Program-made: the position numbers and the translations under genes | Notes under the pieces: generated by a model | The model's database searches: none | What the model was told of the DNA's origin: nothing | What the model saw: the letters and a program-made list of their open reading frames with translations, nothing else | Shown here: positions 54,737 to 63,475 of the stretch, one piece after another | How the letters are laid out: the number at the start of each line of letters is the position of its first letter | Position numbering within the stretch: position 1 is the first letter of the stretch | Origin: Bacteroidota bacterium | GTDB lineage: Bacteria; Bacteroidota; Bacteroidia; Chitinophagales; Chitinophagaceae | Reading direction: 5' to 3' | DNA: 64,000 nucleotides | NCBI GenBank assembly: GCA_023386045.1 | Contig: JAEWKK010000035.1 | Location: forward strand, 1-64,000

Positions 54737-56107
54737 CTATCCGCCATATAAACCTGCAGCCCATTGCAGCTTAATATAGTTTTGCCGGGTTTTTGTCCTG
54801 AGCTCAATTAATTTCTGTTCGGTTTCAATGAGCTTCAATTCTCTTGCATTGATCAAAAACAAATTGCTTTCACCATTTAAAAACCTGGTTTCTTCTGCCT
54901 TAAGCAGCGTAGCTGTATTCTGCACCATCTTATCCTGGAGAGAAAGCTGATTCAGGTTTTGCTGCCATTCTGTAAAGCATTGCCGGAGTTTAACCTGTAA
55001 CTGAACCCGCTTATTCGACTGTTCAATTCGGGCATTCTCAATTTTAATTCCTGCCCTGGAATATTCTGCACGGCCTTCTGAAAGCCTTAAGGGCATAGCA
55101 ATGACAAGTCCATAATTGTAATTGTTGGAGAACCAGCCCGCATTGAACATTTTATCAAATTCACGATTCAACTGATTATACTTCAGGTTGACCTGGGGAA
55201 GCAGTAACTGGAACTTCAACCTTCTTTCAATTTGAAGAGCTTTCAGTTTGTATTCATATTGTTGTATTTCAGGGTGACTGACTGACGCATTGAAAATCTC
55301 ATCTGAAAGAACATCATCTTCATTGGTGTATTCTTCCGGAATGATATCCTGGGAAAGGCTGACCTGGCCATTGTTTTCTGTCCATAAATAAATTGAAAGT
55401 TCCATTTTGGCATTGGTAGATGCCGCTAATGTCTCAGCAATTTTTATTTGAAATGACTGAACCTGGGTAAAAGCTTCCAATGTATCAATAGCTGCCCTGT
55501 CGCCCAATTGATAGGCAGTCCTGACAAACTCCAGGCGTTTTTCAGAATTGCGAAGTCCCCTGATCATTAATTGATGGATGTGATATTGTTCCCACCATTT
55601 CCAGTAAGCTTCCAGTGATTCCTTCACCAGGTTATTGACTTCAATCCGGCGTTCGACATCGGAAAGAGCAAAATAATTTTTTGCCGTTTGCAGAGCTGCC
55701 CTTCGTTTATCCATCACCAGGTTTTGAACAAGAGGTACCGTAAAGCCTATATAGCTTAGCTGACCTTTTGTTTCTTCAGGGTTGATGCGATCACCATTTA
55801 TTTTTTCATGTCCTAAATGGAGATCAATACCATACCATGTTGGTAGTTTTAATTCATGAAAAGATTGATGGTAATAGGTAAGCCCATCAAATTCTTTTTG
55901 AAATTGCTGCGTTTTCCATTGCGGATCAAACCCTCCCCTCGCACCGGTAATATTCAGTCGTGAAAGTTCCATGCGGTTAGCTGTTAACCTGATAACAGGA
56001 TGAAATTTTTTTACAACCGCCAAGAACTCTTTTTCGGAAAATACTTTTTGCTGAGCATTTACCTGGTTCATGCAAAACAGGAATAAGAAAATAATTAAGG
56101 GCTTCAC
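54737..56107 (-). CDS. TolC-family outer membrane efflux protein
   Basis: The 456-residue protein has a signal peptide (ending NQVNAQQ) and two long helical outer-membrane-factor repeats; IIAMPLRLSEGRAEYSRAGIKIENARIEQSNKR is a typical loop and helix. It would form the outer-membrane channel of the exporter. It is the last gene of the operon and overlaps the HlyD-like gene by 4 bp. Confidence 0.88.
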   Translation of the reverse strand: MKPLIIFLFLFCMNQVNAQQKVFSEKEFLAVVKKFHPVIRLTANRMELSRLNITGARGGFDPQWKTQQFQKEFDGLTYYHQSFHELKLPTWYGIDLHLGHEKINGDRINPEETKGQLSYIGFTVPLVQNLVMDKRRAALQTAKNYFALSDVERRIEVNNLVKESLEAYWKWWEQYHIHQLMIRGLRNSEKRLEFVRTAYQLGDRAAIDTLEAFTQVQSFQIKIAETLAASTNAKMELSIYLWTENNGQVSLSQDIIPEEYTNEDDVLSDEIFNASVSHPEIQQYEYKLKALQIERRLKFQLLLPQVNLKYNQLNREFDKMFNAGWFSNNYNYGLVIAMPLRLSEGRAEYSRAGIKIENARIEQSNKRVQLQVKLRQCFTEWQQNLNQLSLQDKMVQNTATLLKAEETRFLNGESNLFLINARELKLIETEQKLIELRTKTRQNYIKLQWAAGLYGG

Positions 56108-57408
56108 TTTTCGGAGGCGGTTTTAACTGGTTGATAATAATCAGGCGGGAATGAATTGATGTTTCTCCATAACTCATACCATATGGGCACATCTTTTAAA
56201 AGTGCAATGCCATTGGCACCTGTTCCCATTTTTAATTCAGCAGGCCATTTTCGATAATTTGCATTCTCACTGATTAGAATTTTGAATTTGCCATTTTCAC
56301 TTACATCACTTTCAACAGCAGACACGATTCCTTCATAAGTTCCGTAGGAGGCATTGGGCCAGCCACTGAAAACAATTGCCGGAAAGCCATCAAATAAAAA
56401 CCGCACTTTCTGTCCCGGGGCAATGAGTGGAAGATCAACAGGTCTTACATAAAGTTCAACCGCATAATCGATCTTGTCGGGAACAATATGGACCAGTGCT
56501 TCACCTTCTTTTACCACTTCACCTAATCCTGAAGTCCGGGCCTGAACTATCTGTCCGCTTTGAGGTGCAAGTATGTAGTACATGCCGTTTCGAATGGAAT
56601 AAGAGGCATACTGGTTGCGCAGCTTCGCAATTTCACCCTTTGTAGTTTCCACCTGCGAAAGAGATCCAAACTTATCACCCTCAGCTTTCGAAAATTTTTC
56701 GGCATAGTCCTGTCGCAGCGCTTCCCATTCTATTTCCAGAATTTTTCTTTCCTGCAATGAAGCCTGGTACCTGTTTTCTGCACTTATTTTTTTTGCGAGT
56801 GAAGATTGAAAAACCTGGTTCCGGGATTCCAGTTGTGTTAATGAAACCAGACCACTGTCGTGCATGGATTTCTGCCTGCTGTATTGAAGGGATGCGATCT
56901 TCCAGTCATTAATGGCAGCCGCCATCTCCGCACTGTCGGACCTGATTTTAACTTCTACCTGCAAAAGTTTTGACTTAAGCTGGTCCAGTTTTGAGGTTAA
57001 TGAACCACCCAGGGCGGCAATCTGGTTTTCAGTTGCCTTTACCTTGCTGCTGTAAAATTGTATTGAAGCTTCCTTAGAAAGAATTTGTTCATCTGTTCTT
57101 TGCAAAAGCTGCGGATCGAGGTATTCCTGTTTGATTTCTGAAAGTTGCACTATCGTGTCGCCTTTTTCTACCAGGTCTCCTTCTTTCACATACCATTTCA
57201 CAACACTTCCACCGATGATGGTATTAATCTGCTGTGGCCTTTGCTGCTGCTTCAAGGCCGTAACTTTTCCTTTTGCACGTATATTTTGTGTCCATGGAAT
57301 AAACATGAATGCGATGAGTAAGGCCAACAGGCTGAAGGACCATTTTTTAATATGGTTTTTTCTTTCCTGCCTGTACACATAACTATATGCTTGGAATTTT
57401 TGTTTCAT
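56104..57408 (-). CDS. HlyD-family membrane fusion protein
   Basis: The 434-residue adaptor has one N-terminal helix (about 25-42), a biotinyl-lipoyl-like barrel part (GSVVKWYVKEGDLVEKGDTIVQL), a long coiled-coil hairpin (about 120-270) and a beta-barrel segment with FLFDGFPAIVFSGWP. It links the ABC transporter and the TolC-like channel. Overlaps of 4 bp with both neighbours show one operon. Confidence 0.9.
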   Translation of the reverse strand: MKQKFQAYSYVYRQERKNHIKKWSFSLLALLIAFMFIPWTQNIRAKGKVTALKQQQRPQQINTIIGGSVVKWYVKEGDLVEKGDTIVQLSEIKQEYLDPQLLQRTDEQILSKEASIQFYSSKVKATENQIAALGGSLTSKLDQLKSKLLQVEVKIRSDSAEMAAAINDWKIASLQYSRQKSMHDSGLVSLTQLESRNQVFQSSLAKKISAENRYQASLQERKILEIEWEALRQDYAEKFSKAEGDKFGSLSQVETTKGEIAKLRNQYASYSIRNGMYYILAPQSGQIVQARTSGLGEVVKEGEALVHIVPDKIDYAVELYVRPVDLPLIAPGQKVRFLFDGFPAIVFSGWPNASYGTYEGIVSAVESDVSENGKFKILISENANYRKWPAELKMGTGANGIALLKDVPIWYELWRNINSFPPDYYQPVKTASEK

Positions 57409-59045
57409 GGCTTGATTTTATCCAGGTCAATAATTTTATTAAATGAAGCAGTCAGCTCCTGATCATTGCTTGTTAGGATAACTGTTGCCGGATTGGCGAC
57501 CAGCAATTGCCTGATCTTTTCTCTGCTCCCTTCGTCGATGCCGTAAAAAGGATTTTCCAAAATCAATAGTTCCGGTTTATGAGCAAGTGCCCTTACCAAA
57601 AGAATTTTTTGTATTACAGTCCTGGGCAGTCGTTTACCTGTAGGATCCAGGATCGTATCATAACCCTCAGGCAGGTCTTCAAGAAAAGGAAGTAGCCCCG
57701 TCTGTTCACATAGATAAGTAACGAATTCACCGTCTATGTCCTCTCTTTCCATAGTCAGGTTCTCCCAAAGACTACCATGAAAAATATTTTCCTGGGCAAA
57801 AAGAATTCCCATCTTCGACCTCAGGGTATTGATATCATAGTTAGGGACAGGAACATTGTTGATGCAAAGAGAGCCGGTATAATCCCTGTAAAAACCGGAT
57901 ATTAATTTCAATAGTGTGGATTTCCCTTTACCAGGACTACCCTTTATGCAAACCTTTTCTCCTGCATCAATTGAAAAACTCACCTGTTGAAGAACTTTTC
58001 TTCCAGGCTCGTATTCAAAACAAAGATCTTTAGCGCTAACAGTTATTCCTAAATACTGCAATGGATAGCTGCCCGAATTTTCAACCGGTTTATCAATAAG
58101 TTTATTGATCTTTTCAATTGCTGTCATGATATCATAAACGCTATCCAGGTTCACCACTATCTTTTCAACAGAAGTGATCACCGCCAGTATGATAATTTCA
58201 GCAGCAACAAACTGCCCGATGTTGATTTGCTGATCAACCAGGAGAAGTACGCCACCCACCAGGATGGCCGCCGTTATCAGCACTTTGAAGCCAATCAGGA
58301 CCTTATACTGCAGCTCCAAAACTTTGAAGTGTTTCGTTCTTGCATTCAAATAGGCAATGGTTTTTTGATCAGCTTTTTTCAGGTGCAGCTCACTGCCAGA
58401 AAATTTAAATACCCTTACCATCCTTGCCATTTCCTCCAGCCAGGCAGCAACACCGTATTTATTAGCGCTTTCCTGCAAGCTGCTATTTAATCCCTTCAGC
58501 CCTGTAGAATGAAGGATCAGCCACAATACCAATAATAGAAGAATACCAAAAAGAATAAAAAATGGATGGTAAAAAGAAAGTACCATCAATCCCAGTAAGA
58601 TCTGGATCACTGCAGTTGGAACTTCCAATAGAAGTTTGGAAAAACCTTTCTGGAGAATCATGGTATCAAAGAAACGGTTGACCAGTTCAGGCAAATAAAA
58701 CCCGTCTACTTTTTTCAGGTCAAGTTTGGGCAAACGGTCTGCAAAGGCAAAGGAATATTTTACGAATAATCTTTGTTGCACTCTTTCAATCACACGCATC
58801 TGGCTCACTCTCAGAACACCAGCCAAAAAGACCGCCACAATAAGTATCGAGATCAAAACGACCAGGGAAGTAGAAAGGGTTCCACCCAATACAAAACCGA
58901 TTATAGTTTGAATACCCAGTGGTAAAGACAACTGTATTAAACCAGTTAGTAAGGCAAAAAAATAAATAGCAGTAATGTCTGATCTTTTTTCTTTTATAAG
59001 GTCCCAAAGTCTTGCAACAGGACTCATAGATGTAGTCATCGTCAA
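57405..59045 (-). CDS. ABC exporter half-transporter with degenerate nucleotide-binding domain
   Basis: The 546-residue protein has about six membrane helices (about 25-290) and an ATPase domain (about 340-546). The Walker A motif is intact (GSPGKGKST, 369-377), as is the Q-loop (FAQEN). The signature is LPRTV where LSGGQ is expected (near 473-477), the Walker B is LLILEN (E497, N498 in place of Asp-Glu), and the H-loop shows N526 in place of His. No N-terminal peptidase domain is present. It is a type I-like exporter with an adaptor and outer channel in the same operon. Confidence 0.88.
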   Translation of the reverse strand: MTMTTSMSPVARLWDLIKEKRSDITAIYFFALLTGLIQLSLPLGIQTIIGFVLGGTLSTSLVVLISILIVAVFLAGVLRVSQMRVIERVQQRLFVKYSFAFADRLPKLDLKKVDGFYLPELVNRFFDTMILQKGFSKLLLEVPTAVIQILLGLMVLSFYHPFFILFGILLLLVLWLILHSTGLKGLNSSLQESANKYGVAAWLEEMARMVRVFKFSGSELHLKKADQKTIAYLNARTKHFKVLELQYKVLIGFKVLITAAILVGGVLLLVDQQINIGQFVAAEIIILAVITSVEKIVVNLDSVYDIMTAIEKINKLIDKPVENSGSYPLQYLGITVSAKDLCFEYEPGRKVLQQVSFSIDAGEKVCIKGSPGKGKSTLLKLISGFYRDYTGSLCINNVPVPNYDINTLRSKMGILFAQENIFHGSLWENLTMEREDIDGEFVTYLCEQTGLLPFLEDLPEGYDTILDPTGKRLPRTVIQKILLVRALAHKPELLILENPFYGIDEGSREKIRQLLVANPATVILTSNDQELTASFNKIIDLDKIKP

Positions 59046-59077
59046 TAATTAAAATAAAATAAGAGAATAAGAATAGC

Positions 59078-59359
59078 TTAGAATAAAAGCCCTGTGTCCG
59101 GAGGAGGAGTAGGTTTGCTGATCAGAGGGTAATCATGCAAACGGGTACACAGATCTGCATAATAGAAATCCTGATCAATAGCTATGATTTCAAACGAGGA
59201 GGTCTGAAATTGCTTTTGCCGGAATTTCTCTTCTTTGCTGAATTCTGTATTTTCTGGCTTATCCATGAAACAGGCCTGCTCCTGTTGCGGTATGCGATGT
59301 TGCACAACAATTTGATAAACTGTAGCAAGAAGGGATAATATGAGAACCAGTTTTTTCAA
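59078..59359 (-). CDS. Small exported protein at the head of the exporter operon
   Basis: The 93-residue protein has a likely signal segment (MKKLVLILSLLATVYQIVV) and two cysteines (ACFMDK, DLCTRL). Its Pro-rich end is KPTPPPDTGLLF. It lies 32 bp upstream of the ABC gene on the same strand. It could be the exported substrate, an immunity protein or an accessory. I recognise no family or double-glycine leader. Confidence 0.6.
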   Translation of the reverse strand: MKKLVLILSLLATVYQIVVQHRIPQQEQACFMDKPENTEFSKEEKFRQKQFQTSSFEIIAIDQDFYYADLCTRLHDYPLISKPTPPPDTGLLF

Positions 59360-59420
59360 GCAGCTGCAAGATGCAGAAGGAGGAATTCAGTTGAAAGCAG
59401 CAAACACCTCTGGTTATTGT

Positions 59421-59441
59421 AATATAGCTGATAGCTATATT
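59421..59441. promoter_or_regulatory. Inverted repeat in the XRE/exporter divergent region
   Basis: ATATAGCT (59422-59429) and AGCTATAT (59433-59440) are perfect 8-bp arms separated by 3 nt, and the bases outside extend the symmetry by one. The site lies between the exporter operon and the XRE regulator, so it is a candidate operator. Confidence 0.65.
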
Positions 59442-59449
59442 TTACAGCT

Positions 59450-59461
59450 CTTGTTAACAAG
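59450..59461. promoter_or_regulatory. Second palindrome in the XRE/exporter divergent region
   Basis: CTTGTTAACAAG is a perfect 12-bp palindrome about 10 bp from the previous one. Together they suggest two operator half-regions for the divergent regulator. Confidence 0.55.
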
Positions 59462-59530
59462 CTATTAGCGAGTACAAGATTTTTTCTTTTGCTTTTCGAC
59501 CAAAAAATTCTTTAATTGAAATAAAAAAAA

Positions 59531-59899
59531 ATGCCGGGCCACGTCATTAAAAAGTATCGCGAACTCAGGAACTATTCCCAAAAATATGTTGCATCGCGGT
59601 TGAATATGTCTCAAAACGCCTATAGCAAAATCGAAAACAATATCACCCAGCTCACGGTGCACCATGTTAAGGAACTTGCCAGGATCCTTGATGTTTCTGT
59701 TACAGATTTACTAAGGGATGACTTTGAGATCCATAAGCCTTTTGCCCTGCCAAAAACCGTTACCAAAGCTGATGTGTTGGAACATATCAGTAACCTTCAA
59801 AACAAGGTCATGGAAAAACAAGCTATTAAGCATGATGCCTACATTGCTGTTTTATCCCTGGTCATAGCTGCCGAGAATTCAATAACCCTTGTTCATTAG
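59531..59899 (+). CDS. XRE-family HTH transcriptional regulator
   Basis: The 122-residue protein has an N-terminal helix-turn-helix (about 4-62; KKYRELRNYSQKYVASRLNMSQNAYSKIEN) and a helical C-terminal part (LEHISNLQNKVMEKQAIKHD) that may dimerise. It diverges from the exporter operon across two palindromes and is probably its repressor. This is inferred from layout only. Confidence 0.88.
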   Translation: MPGHVIKKYRELRNYSQKYVASRLNMSQNAYSKIENNITQLTVHHVKELARILDVSVTDLLRDDFEIHKPFALPKTVTKADVLEHISNLQNKVMEKQAIKHDAYIAVLSLVIAAENSITLVH

Positions 59900-60142
59900 G
59901 GACGTAAAAATCTTTAATTACATCAGGGCAACCAGGTTGTTTTTTGATCAATAGCAGTAATAAAGAGATTGCCTTCGCCTTTGTTTATAGTCCGTGCAAC
60001 TATGCTCTGAATCTGTTCAACAAATTCTAATCTCTTCCTGATAAATCTAGCGAGGCCGGCCATTGAAGCTGAATGGTTATCGGTAAATTTATTGAAGCAT
60101 CTATTTGAACAAACTCTATTCACCACAGACTAAACTAATTTT

Positions 60143-61234
60143 ATGGAAGTCGTACGACCAACAACGGAAGGAGCAAAAACCATTATCGCAAAACAGGTTA
60201 AAGCATTTGGAACGGAAGGCGCTACTGCACCCCTTCAATCATTAAATATTCAACGAAGAACACCCACCGCGCATGATATAGAAATTGAGATCCTCTATTG
60301 TGGTGTTTGTCATTCAGATCTTCATACGGCAAGAAATGAATGGCACAGCACATTATATCCCTGTGTGCCGGGTCATGAGATCGTGGGGAAAATTGTAAGC
60401 GTAGGAAGTCATGTTACCAAATTTAAAGTGGGAGATCTTGCCGGTGTAGGTTGCCTGGTGGACAGCTGTCGGGAGTGTGATTATTGTAAAGAAGACCTCG
60501 AGCAATATTGCTCCAATGGAAGCACGGGCACTTACAATTCTACCGACAAATTCCTGGGCACACAAACCTACGGTGGCTATTCTGAAAGCATCGTGGTAGA
60601 TGAATCATTTGTATTGAGGATTCCCGAAAACCTTGACCTGGCAGCAACTGCGCCGCTATTATGCGCAGGCATCACCACCTATTCTCCATTGAAGCACTGG
60701 AATGTGGGGCCTGGTAAAAAAGTGGGCATCGTAGGTATTGGCGGATTGGGACACATGGCTGTGAAGCTGGCCAAAGCGATGGGTGCAGAAGTAGTTGTGT
60801 TTACCACCTCACCTTCCAAGTTTGAAGATGCGAAACGTTTGGGAGCAGATGATGTGATCCTTTCAAAAGACCCCGAACAAATGAGCCGTTATGCCGGCAA
60901 GCTTCATTTTGTTCTGGACGCCGTTTCCGCTCAACATGATATCAATACTTACCTGAACCTTTTAAGAGTAGATGGTTCCCTGGCACTGGTGGGTGCACCT
61001 GAAAATCCTTTGCCGGTGGCGGCATTCAGCCTGATTCCTTTCCGAAGGAGCTTTGCAGGTTCCCTGATTGGCGGTATTGCCGAAACCCAGGAGATGCTTG
61101 ATTTTTGTGGCAGCCATAATATTGTATCAGATATTGAAATGATTCCCATCCAGCAGATCAATGAAGCCTATGAACGACTGCTGAAAGGTGATGTGAAGTA
61201 CCGTTTTGTCATTGACATGGCATCGCTGAAGTAA
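60143..61234 (+). CDS. Zinc-dependent alcohol dehydrogenase (YahK/CAD type)
   Basis: The 363-residue enzyme has the MDR fold: catalytic zinc (CGVCHSD, GHEIVG), a structural zinc set of four Cys (CLVDSCRECDYCKEDLEQYC region), the Rossmann glycines GIGGLGHMAVKLAKAMGAEV, and the end region of NADP-type cinnamyl-alcohol-like dehydrogenases. It reduces aldehydes or oxidises alcohols; the YahK-type substrate range is broad. A leading stretch of about 15 residues before the catalytic domain is longer than usual. It stands alone. Confidence 0.93.
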   Translation: MEVVRPTTEGAKTIIAKQVKAFGTEGATAPLQSLNIQRRTPTAHDIEIEILYCGVCHSDLHTARNEWHSTLYPCVPGHEIVGKIVSVGSHVTKFKVGDLAGVGCLVDSCRECDYCKEDLEQYCSNGSTGTYNSTDKFLGTQTYGGYSESIVVDESFVLRIPENLDLAATAPLLCAGITTYSPLKHWNVGPGKKVGIVGIGGLGHMAVKLAKAMGAEVVVFTTSPSKFEDAKRLGADDVILSKDPEQMSRYAGKLHFVLDAVSAQHDINTYLNLLRVDGSLALVGAPENPLPVAAFSLIPFRRSFAGSLIGGIAETQEMLDFCGSHNIVSDIEMIPIQQINEAYERLLKGDVKYRFVIDMASLK

Positions 61235-61240
61235 GTGCGT

Positions 61241-61274
61241 AGTAACAGAGCGAGAGCACTTTCGCTCTGTTACT
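61241..61274 (+). terminator. Strong hairpin after the alcohol dehydrogenase gene
   Basis: AGTAACAGAGCGA and TCGCTCTGTTACT form a perfect 13-bp stem with an 8-nt loop. The sequence after it is only weakly T-rich, so it may be a Rho-type or an mRNA-stabilising hairpin. Confidence 0.6.
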
Positions 61275-61351
61275 CATTTCTGTCCTTCCCTGACCGTGGT
61301 CATATTTCATGAATTCTTTTGCCTTCAATTTTGGAGCCATAGCTGCTTATT

Positions 61352-61924
61352 ATGAATCGCTCCATTATCCAGAGATATGTTTTACCCTTTATTCAGTGGT
61401 TTGCATTAATGATCCTGGTTGCAATTGCCATTGATTATTTCCTTCACCGCAATCAATTGGTATATATAGGTCGCTATCTCGGTTATATAGGAACTATCAT
61501 TATCATTTTATCATTCGTTTATTCACTTCGAAAAAGAAAGATCATTACAAAGGGTTCACCAAAGGATCTTTTGGCTTTGCATGAATATATGGCCTGGGGA
61601 GGATCTGTGATGATCCTTGTTCACGCAGGCATTCATTTCAACGCCCTTCTTCCCTGGCTTGCAGTACTGATGTTATTAATAGCTGTGGCTTCAGGACTGG
61701 TAGGCAAGTTCCTTTTAAAAAAAGCAAACCAAACCTATAAGGAAAAGCTCCAGCACCTTTTGAAATCGGGAATGGAAAAAGAGGAAGCGGAAAAAAAATT
61801 ATTCTTTGATTCCGTTGCTGTAGATATCATGAAGAAATGGAGGGTGGTTCATCTTCCAATAACCCTTGTACTGGGAATCCTTGCGCTACTTCATATTATT
61901 AGCATCATAATGTACTCGAGATGA
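61352..61924 (+). CDS. Putative diheme b-type membrane cytochrome
   Basis: The 190-residue protein has about five membrane helices. Two of them carry pairs of histidines exactly 14 residues apart: H77 and H91 (LHEYMAWGGSVMILVHAG), and H167 and H181 (VVHLPITLVLGILALLHII). This pattern is the one used to hold two b hemes in quinol-type and ferric-reductase-like cytochromes. It overlaps the next gene by 4 bp, a decaheme c-type cytochrome, and so may pass electrons from the quinone pool to it. Confidence 0.75.
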   Translation: MNRSIIQRYVLPFIQWFALMILVAIAIDYFLHRNQLVYIGRYLGYIGTIIIILSFVYSLRKRKIITKGSPKDLLALHEYMAWGGSVMILVHAGIHFNALLPWLAVLMLLIAVASGLVGKFLLKKANQTYKEKLQHLLKSGMEKEEAEKKLFFDSVAVDIMKKWRVVHLPITLVLGILALLHIISIIMYSR

Positions 61925-62814
61925 AAGCATTTCTTTTTTTACTGTTCATTGCCCTCATTGTAGCCTTAAATATATGGTTTCCCAAACTGATGCTGAATCC
62001 AGGAAAGCTTTCAGAAGGTCATCAGAAGATCGAAAAAAAATGCACTGCCTGCCATCAGCCATTTTGGGGAATCAGAGATGCTAAATGCATCTCCTGTCAC
62101 CAACCCGATGAGATCAGCAAAAAATCCTCTGCAGGCAATACTACATCACTTGATTTTCATAAAGCCTTAAAGAAACAGGCCTGTACTTCCTGTCATACAG
62201 ATCATAAAGGTCTGGATCCTGACCTTGCAACCATGAATTTTGAGCATGATGCGCTTTCACTTACCATCAGGAATAATTGTAGCAGCTGTCACGAAAAACC
62301 CGTCGACTCCTTGCATGCACAGTTATCTGTTTCCTGTGGAAGTTGTCATAATACCAATGACTGGAAATTCACAGGAAGCTTTGATCATGATCTCATTACC
62401 GGCATCAACAAAACCAACTGTGTTGCCTGCCATAAGAAACCTGTTGATGACCTGCACCAATCTGTCCAAAACAATTGCATGGATTGCCACTCAACTTCTA
62501 AATGGTCTCCTGCAACCTTTGATCATGCTGAATATTTTGTTCTTGACAGGGATCATAATGTCAACTGCAATACCTGTCATACGGACAAAGCCAGTTTCAA
62601 AACCTATACCTGCTATGGCTGCCATGAACATTCGGAACCAAAGATCGCAAGGGAGCACCAGGAAGAAGGGATCACTGATTTCGCTGACTGCGCCTCCTGT
62701 CACAGGAGCAGCGACAAGCATGACATCCGCTCCGGAAAAAATGAAAGAAACGGGGAATTAAGAAATTACATTGAGTCAGAATCCAGGAAACAAAAGAAAG
62801 AACATGATGATTGA
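61921..62814 (+). CDS. Decaheme c-type cytochrome (cytochrome c3-like)
   Basis: The 297-residue protein has an N-terminal hydrophobic segment (about 1-24) and ten CxxCH motifs: CTACH, CISCH, CTSCH, CSSCH, CGSCH, CVACH, CMDCH, CNTCH, CYGCH and CASCH. Distal His residues are spaced through the sequence, as in bis-His multihaem proteins. It is exported, probably membrane-anchored, and should carry electrons. The overlap with the b-type gene forms one operon. The terminal 40 residues are charged and lack heme motifs. Confidence 0.92.
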   Translation: MKAFLFLLFIALIVALNIWFPKLMLNPGKLSEGHQKIEKKCTACHQPFWGIRDAKCISCHQPDEISKKSSAGNTTSLDFHKALKKQACTSCHTDHKGLDPDLATMNFEHDALSLTIRNNCSSCHEKPVDSLHAQLSVSCGSCHNTNDWKFTGSFDHDLITGINKTNCVACHKKPVDDLHQSVQNNCMDCHSTSKWSPATFDHAEYFVLDRDHNVNCNTCHTDKASFKTYTCYGCHEHSEPKIAREHQEEGITDFADCASCHRSSDKHDIRSGKNERNGELRNYIESESRKQKKEHDD

Positions 62815-62822
62815 GAGCAGTT

Positions 62823-62870
62823 GAATATTGAACAAATGATTCATGAACAGGGAATGTAGAAGTGAAGGAA
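62823..62870. repeat. Third copy of the dispersed GAA-heptad repeat
   Basis: The sequence from about 62823 (GAATATTGAACA, later GGAATGTAGAAGTGAAGG and CATCAGG) aligns with the second copy at 37874-37934 over about 50 bp and shows GAA about every 7 bp. No coding potential is seen. Confidence 0.65.
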
Positions 62871-62926
62871 CATCAGGCAGATATACAAGTCCTATTTTAT
62901 CATTTTTGAATTTTTCCAGCAGAGAG

Positions 62927-62956
62927 AAAAAGCCTGGTAAGATTCCAGGCTTTTTT
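62927..62956 (+). terminator. Intrinsic terminator after the cytochrome operon
   Basis: AAAAGCCTGG and CCAGGCTTTT pair around TAAGATT, followed by T residues. Confidence 0.85.
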
Positions 62957-63038
62957 AAAAAAGTGCATGATGTAGGTAAAAGGAAATCAGCTAAAAAATT
63001 GAAACAGCTGAATTTGAAATTTATATTTCTTTAGCCAC

Positions 63039-63046
63039 TATATTTG
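63039..63046 (+). promoter_or_regulatory. Promoter of tRNA-Leu (TTTG ... TATATTTG)
   Basis: TTTG (63013-63016) and TATATTTG (63039-63046) are separated by 22 bp and end 7 nt before the mature tRNA 5' end. Confidence 0.65.
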
Positions 63047-63053
63047 CAGCCCC

Positions 63054-63135
63054 GCCCGGGTGGCGAAATTGGTAGACGCACCGTCTTCAGGTGGCGGCGC
63101 CGCGAGGTGTGCTGGTTCGAATCCAGTCCCGGGCA
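63054..63135 (+). tRNA. tRNA-Leu (anticodon CAG)
   Basis: The 82-nt gene folds as a class II tRNA. The acceptor stem is GCCCGGG with CCCGGGC, the D-arm is GCG...CGC, the anticodon stem is CCGTC with GGCGG around the loop TTCAGGT (anticodon CAG), the variable arm CGCCGCGAGGTGT is short, and the T-arm is GCTGG-TTCGAAT-CCAGT. The discriminator is A and the CCA end is not encoded. Fragments of its 3' half recur downstream. Confidence 0.95.
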
Positions 63136-63144
63136 CAAAAAAAG

Positions 63145-63186
63145 AGCGGAGAAACAGAGCGTGAGCGATGTTGCTCCGCTTTTTTA
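63145..63186 (+). terminator. Intrinsic terminator of tRNA-Leu (also present in copy 2)
   Basis: AGCGGAG and CTCCGCT pair across a 22-nt loop and are followed by T residues. The same unit recurs in the second repeat at about 63340-63382, and a degenerate variant lies at about 63548-63590. Confidence 0.8.
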
Positions 63187-63280
63187 TTTTGCTTGGCTTT
63201 TTGCTGATGTTACAAATCTTAAATGTTCTTCGATTATTATTTTTTAGAACTTTTGAATCATTTCAAGCGCTTGAGGTAAG

Positions 63281-63322
63281 CTGGTTCCCTGCCTGACTGC
63301 GTCACGCAGGCAGGGAATCCAG
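63281..63322. repeat. Partial tRNA-Leu T-arm carrying an inserted palindrome, copy 1
   Basis: The T-arm stem CTGG...CCAG and loop halves TTC and GAAT of the tRNA are kept, but a 27-bp palindrome with arms CCTGCCT and AGGCAGG (63288-63314) is inserted between them. The whole forms a long hairpin. Confidence 0.75.
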
Positions 63323-63475
63323 ACCCGGGCACAAAAAAAGAGCGGAGAAACAGAGCGTGAGCGATGTTGCTCCGCTTTTTTATTTTGCTTGGCTTTTGCT
63401 GATGTTACAAATCTTAAATGTTCTTCGATTATTATTTTTTAGAACTTTTGAATCATTTCAAGCGCTTGAGGTAAG

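Noticed and set aside
59923..60126. A 67-codon minus-strand frame between the XRE gene and the alcohol dehydrogenase
   Set aside because: No family, no promoter box and no coupled neighbour. I regard this 243-bp gap as without a supported gene.
63044..63247. A 67-codon frame across the tRNA-Leu gene
   Set aside because: It overlaps a structurally convincing tRNA and its terminator.
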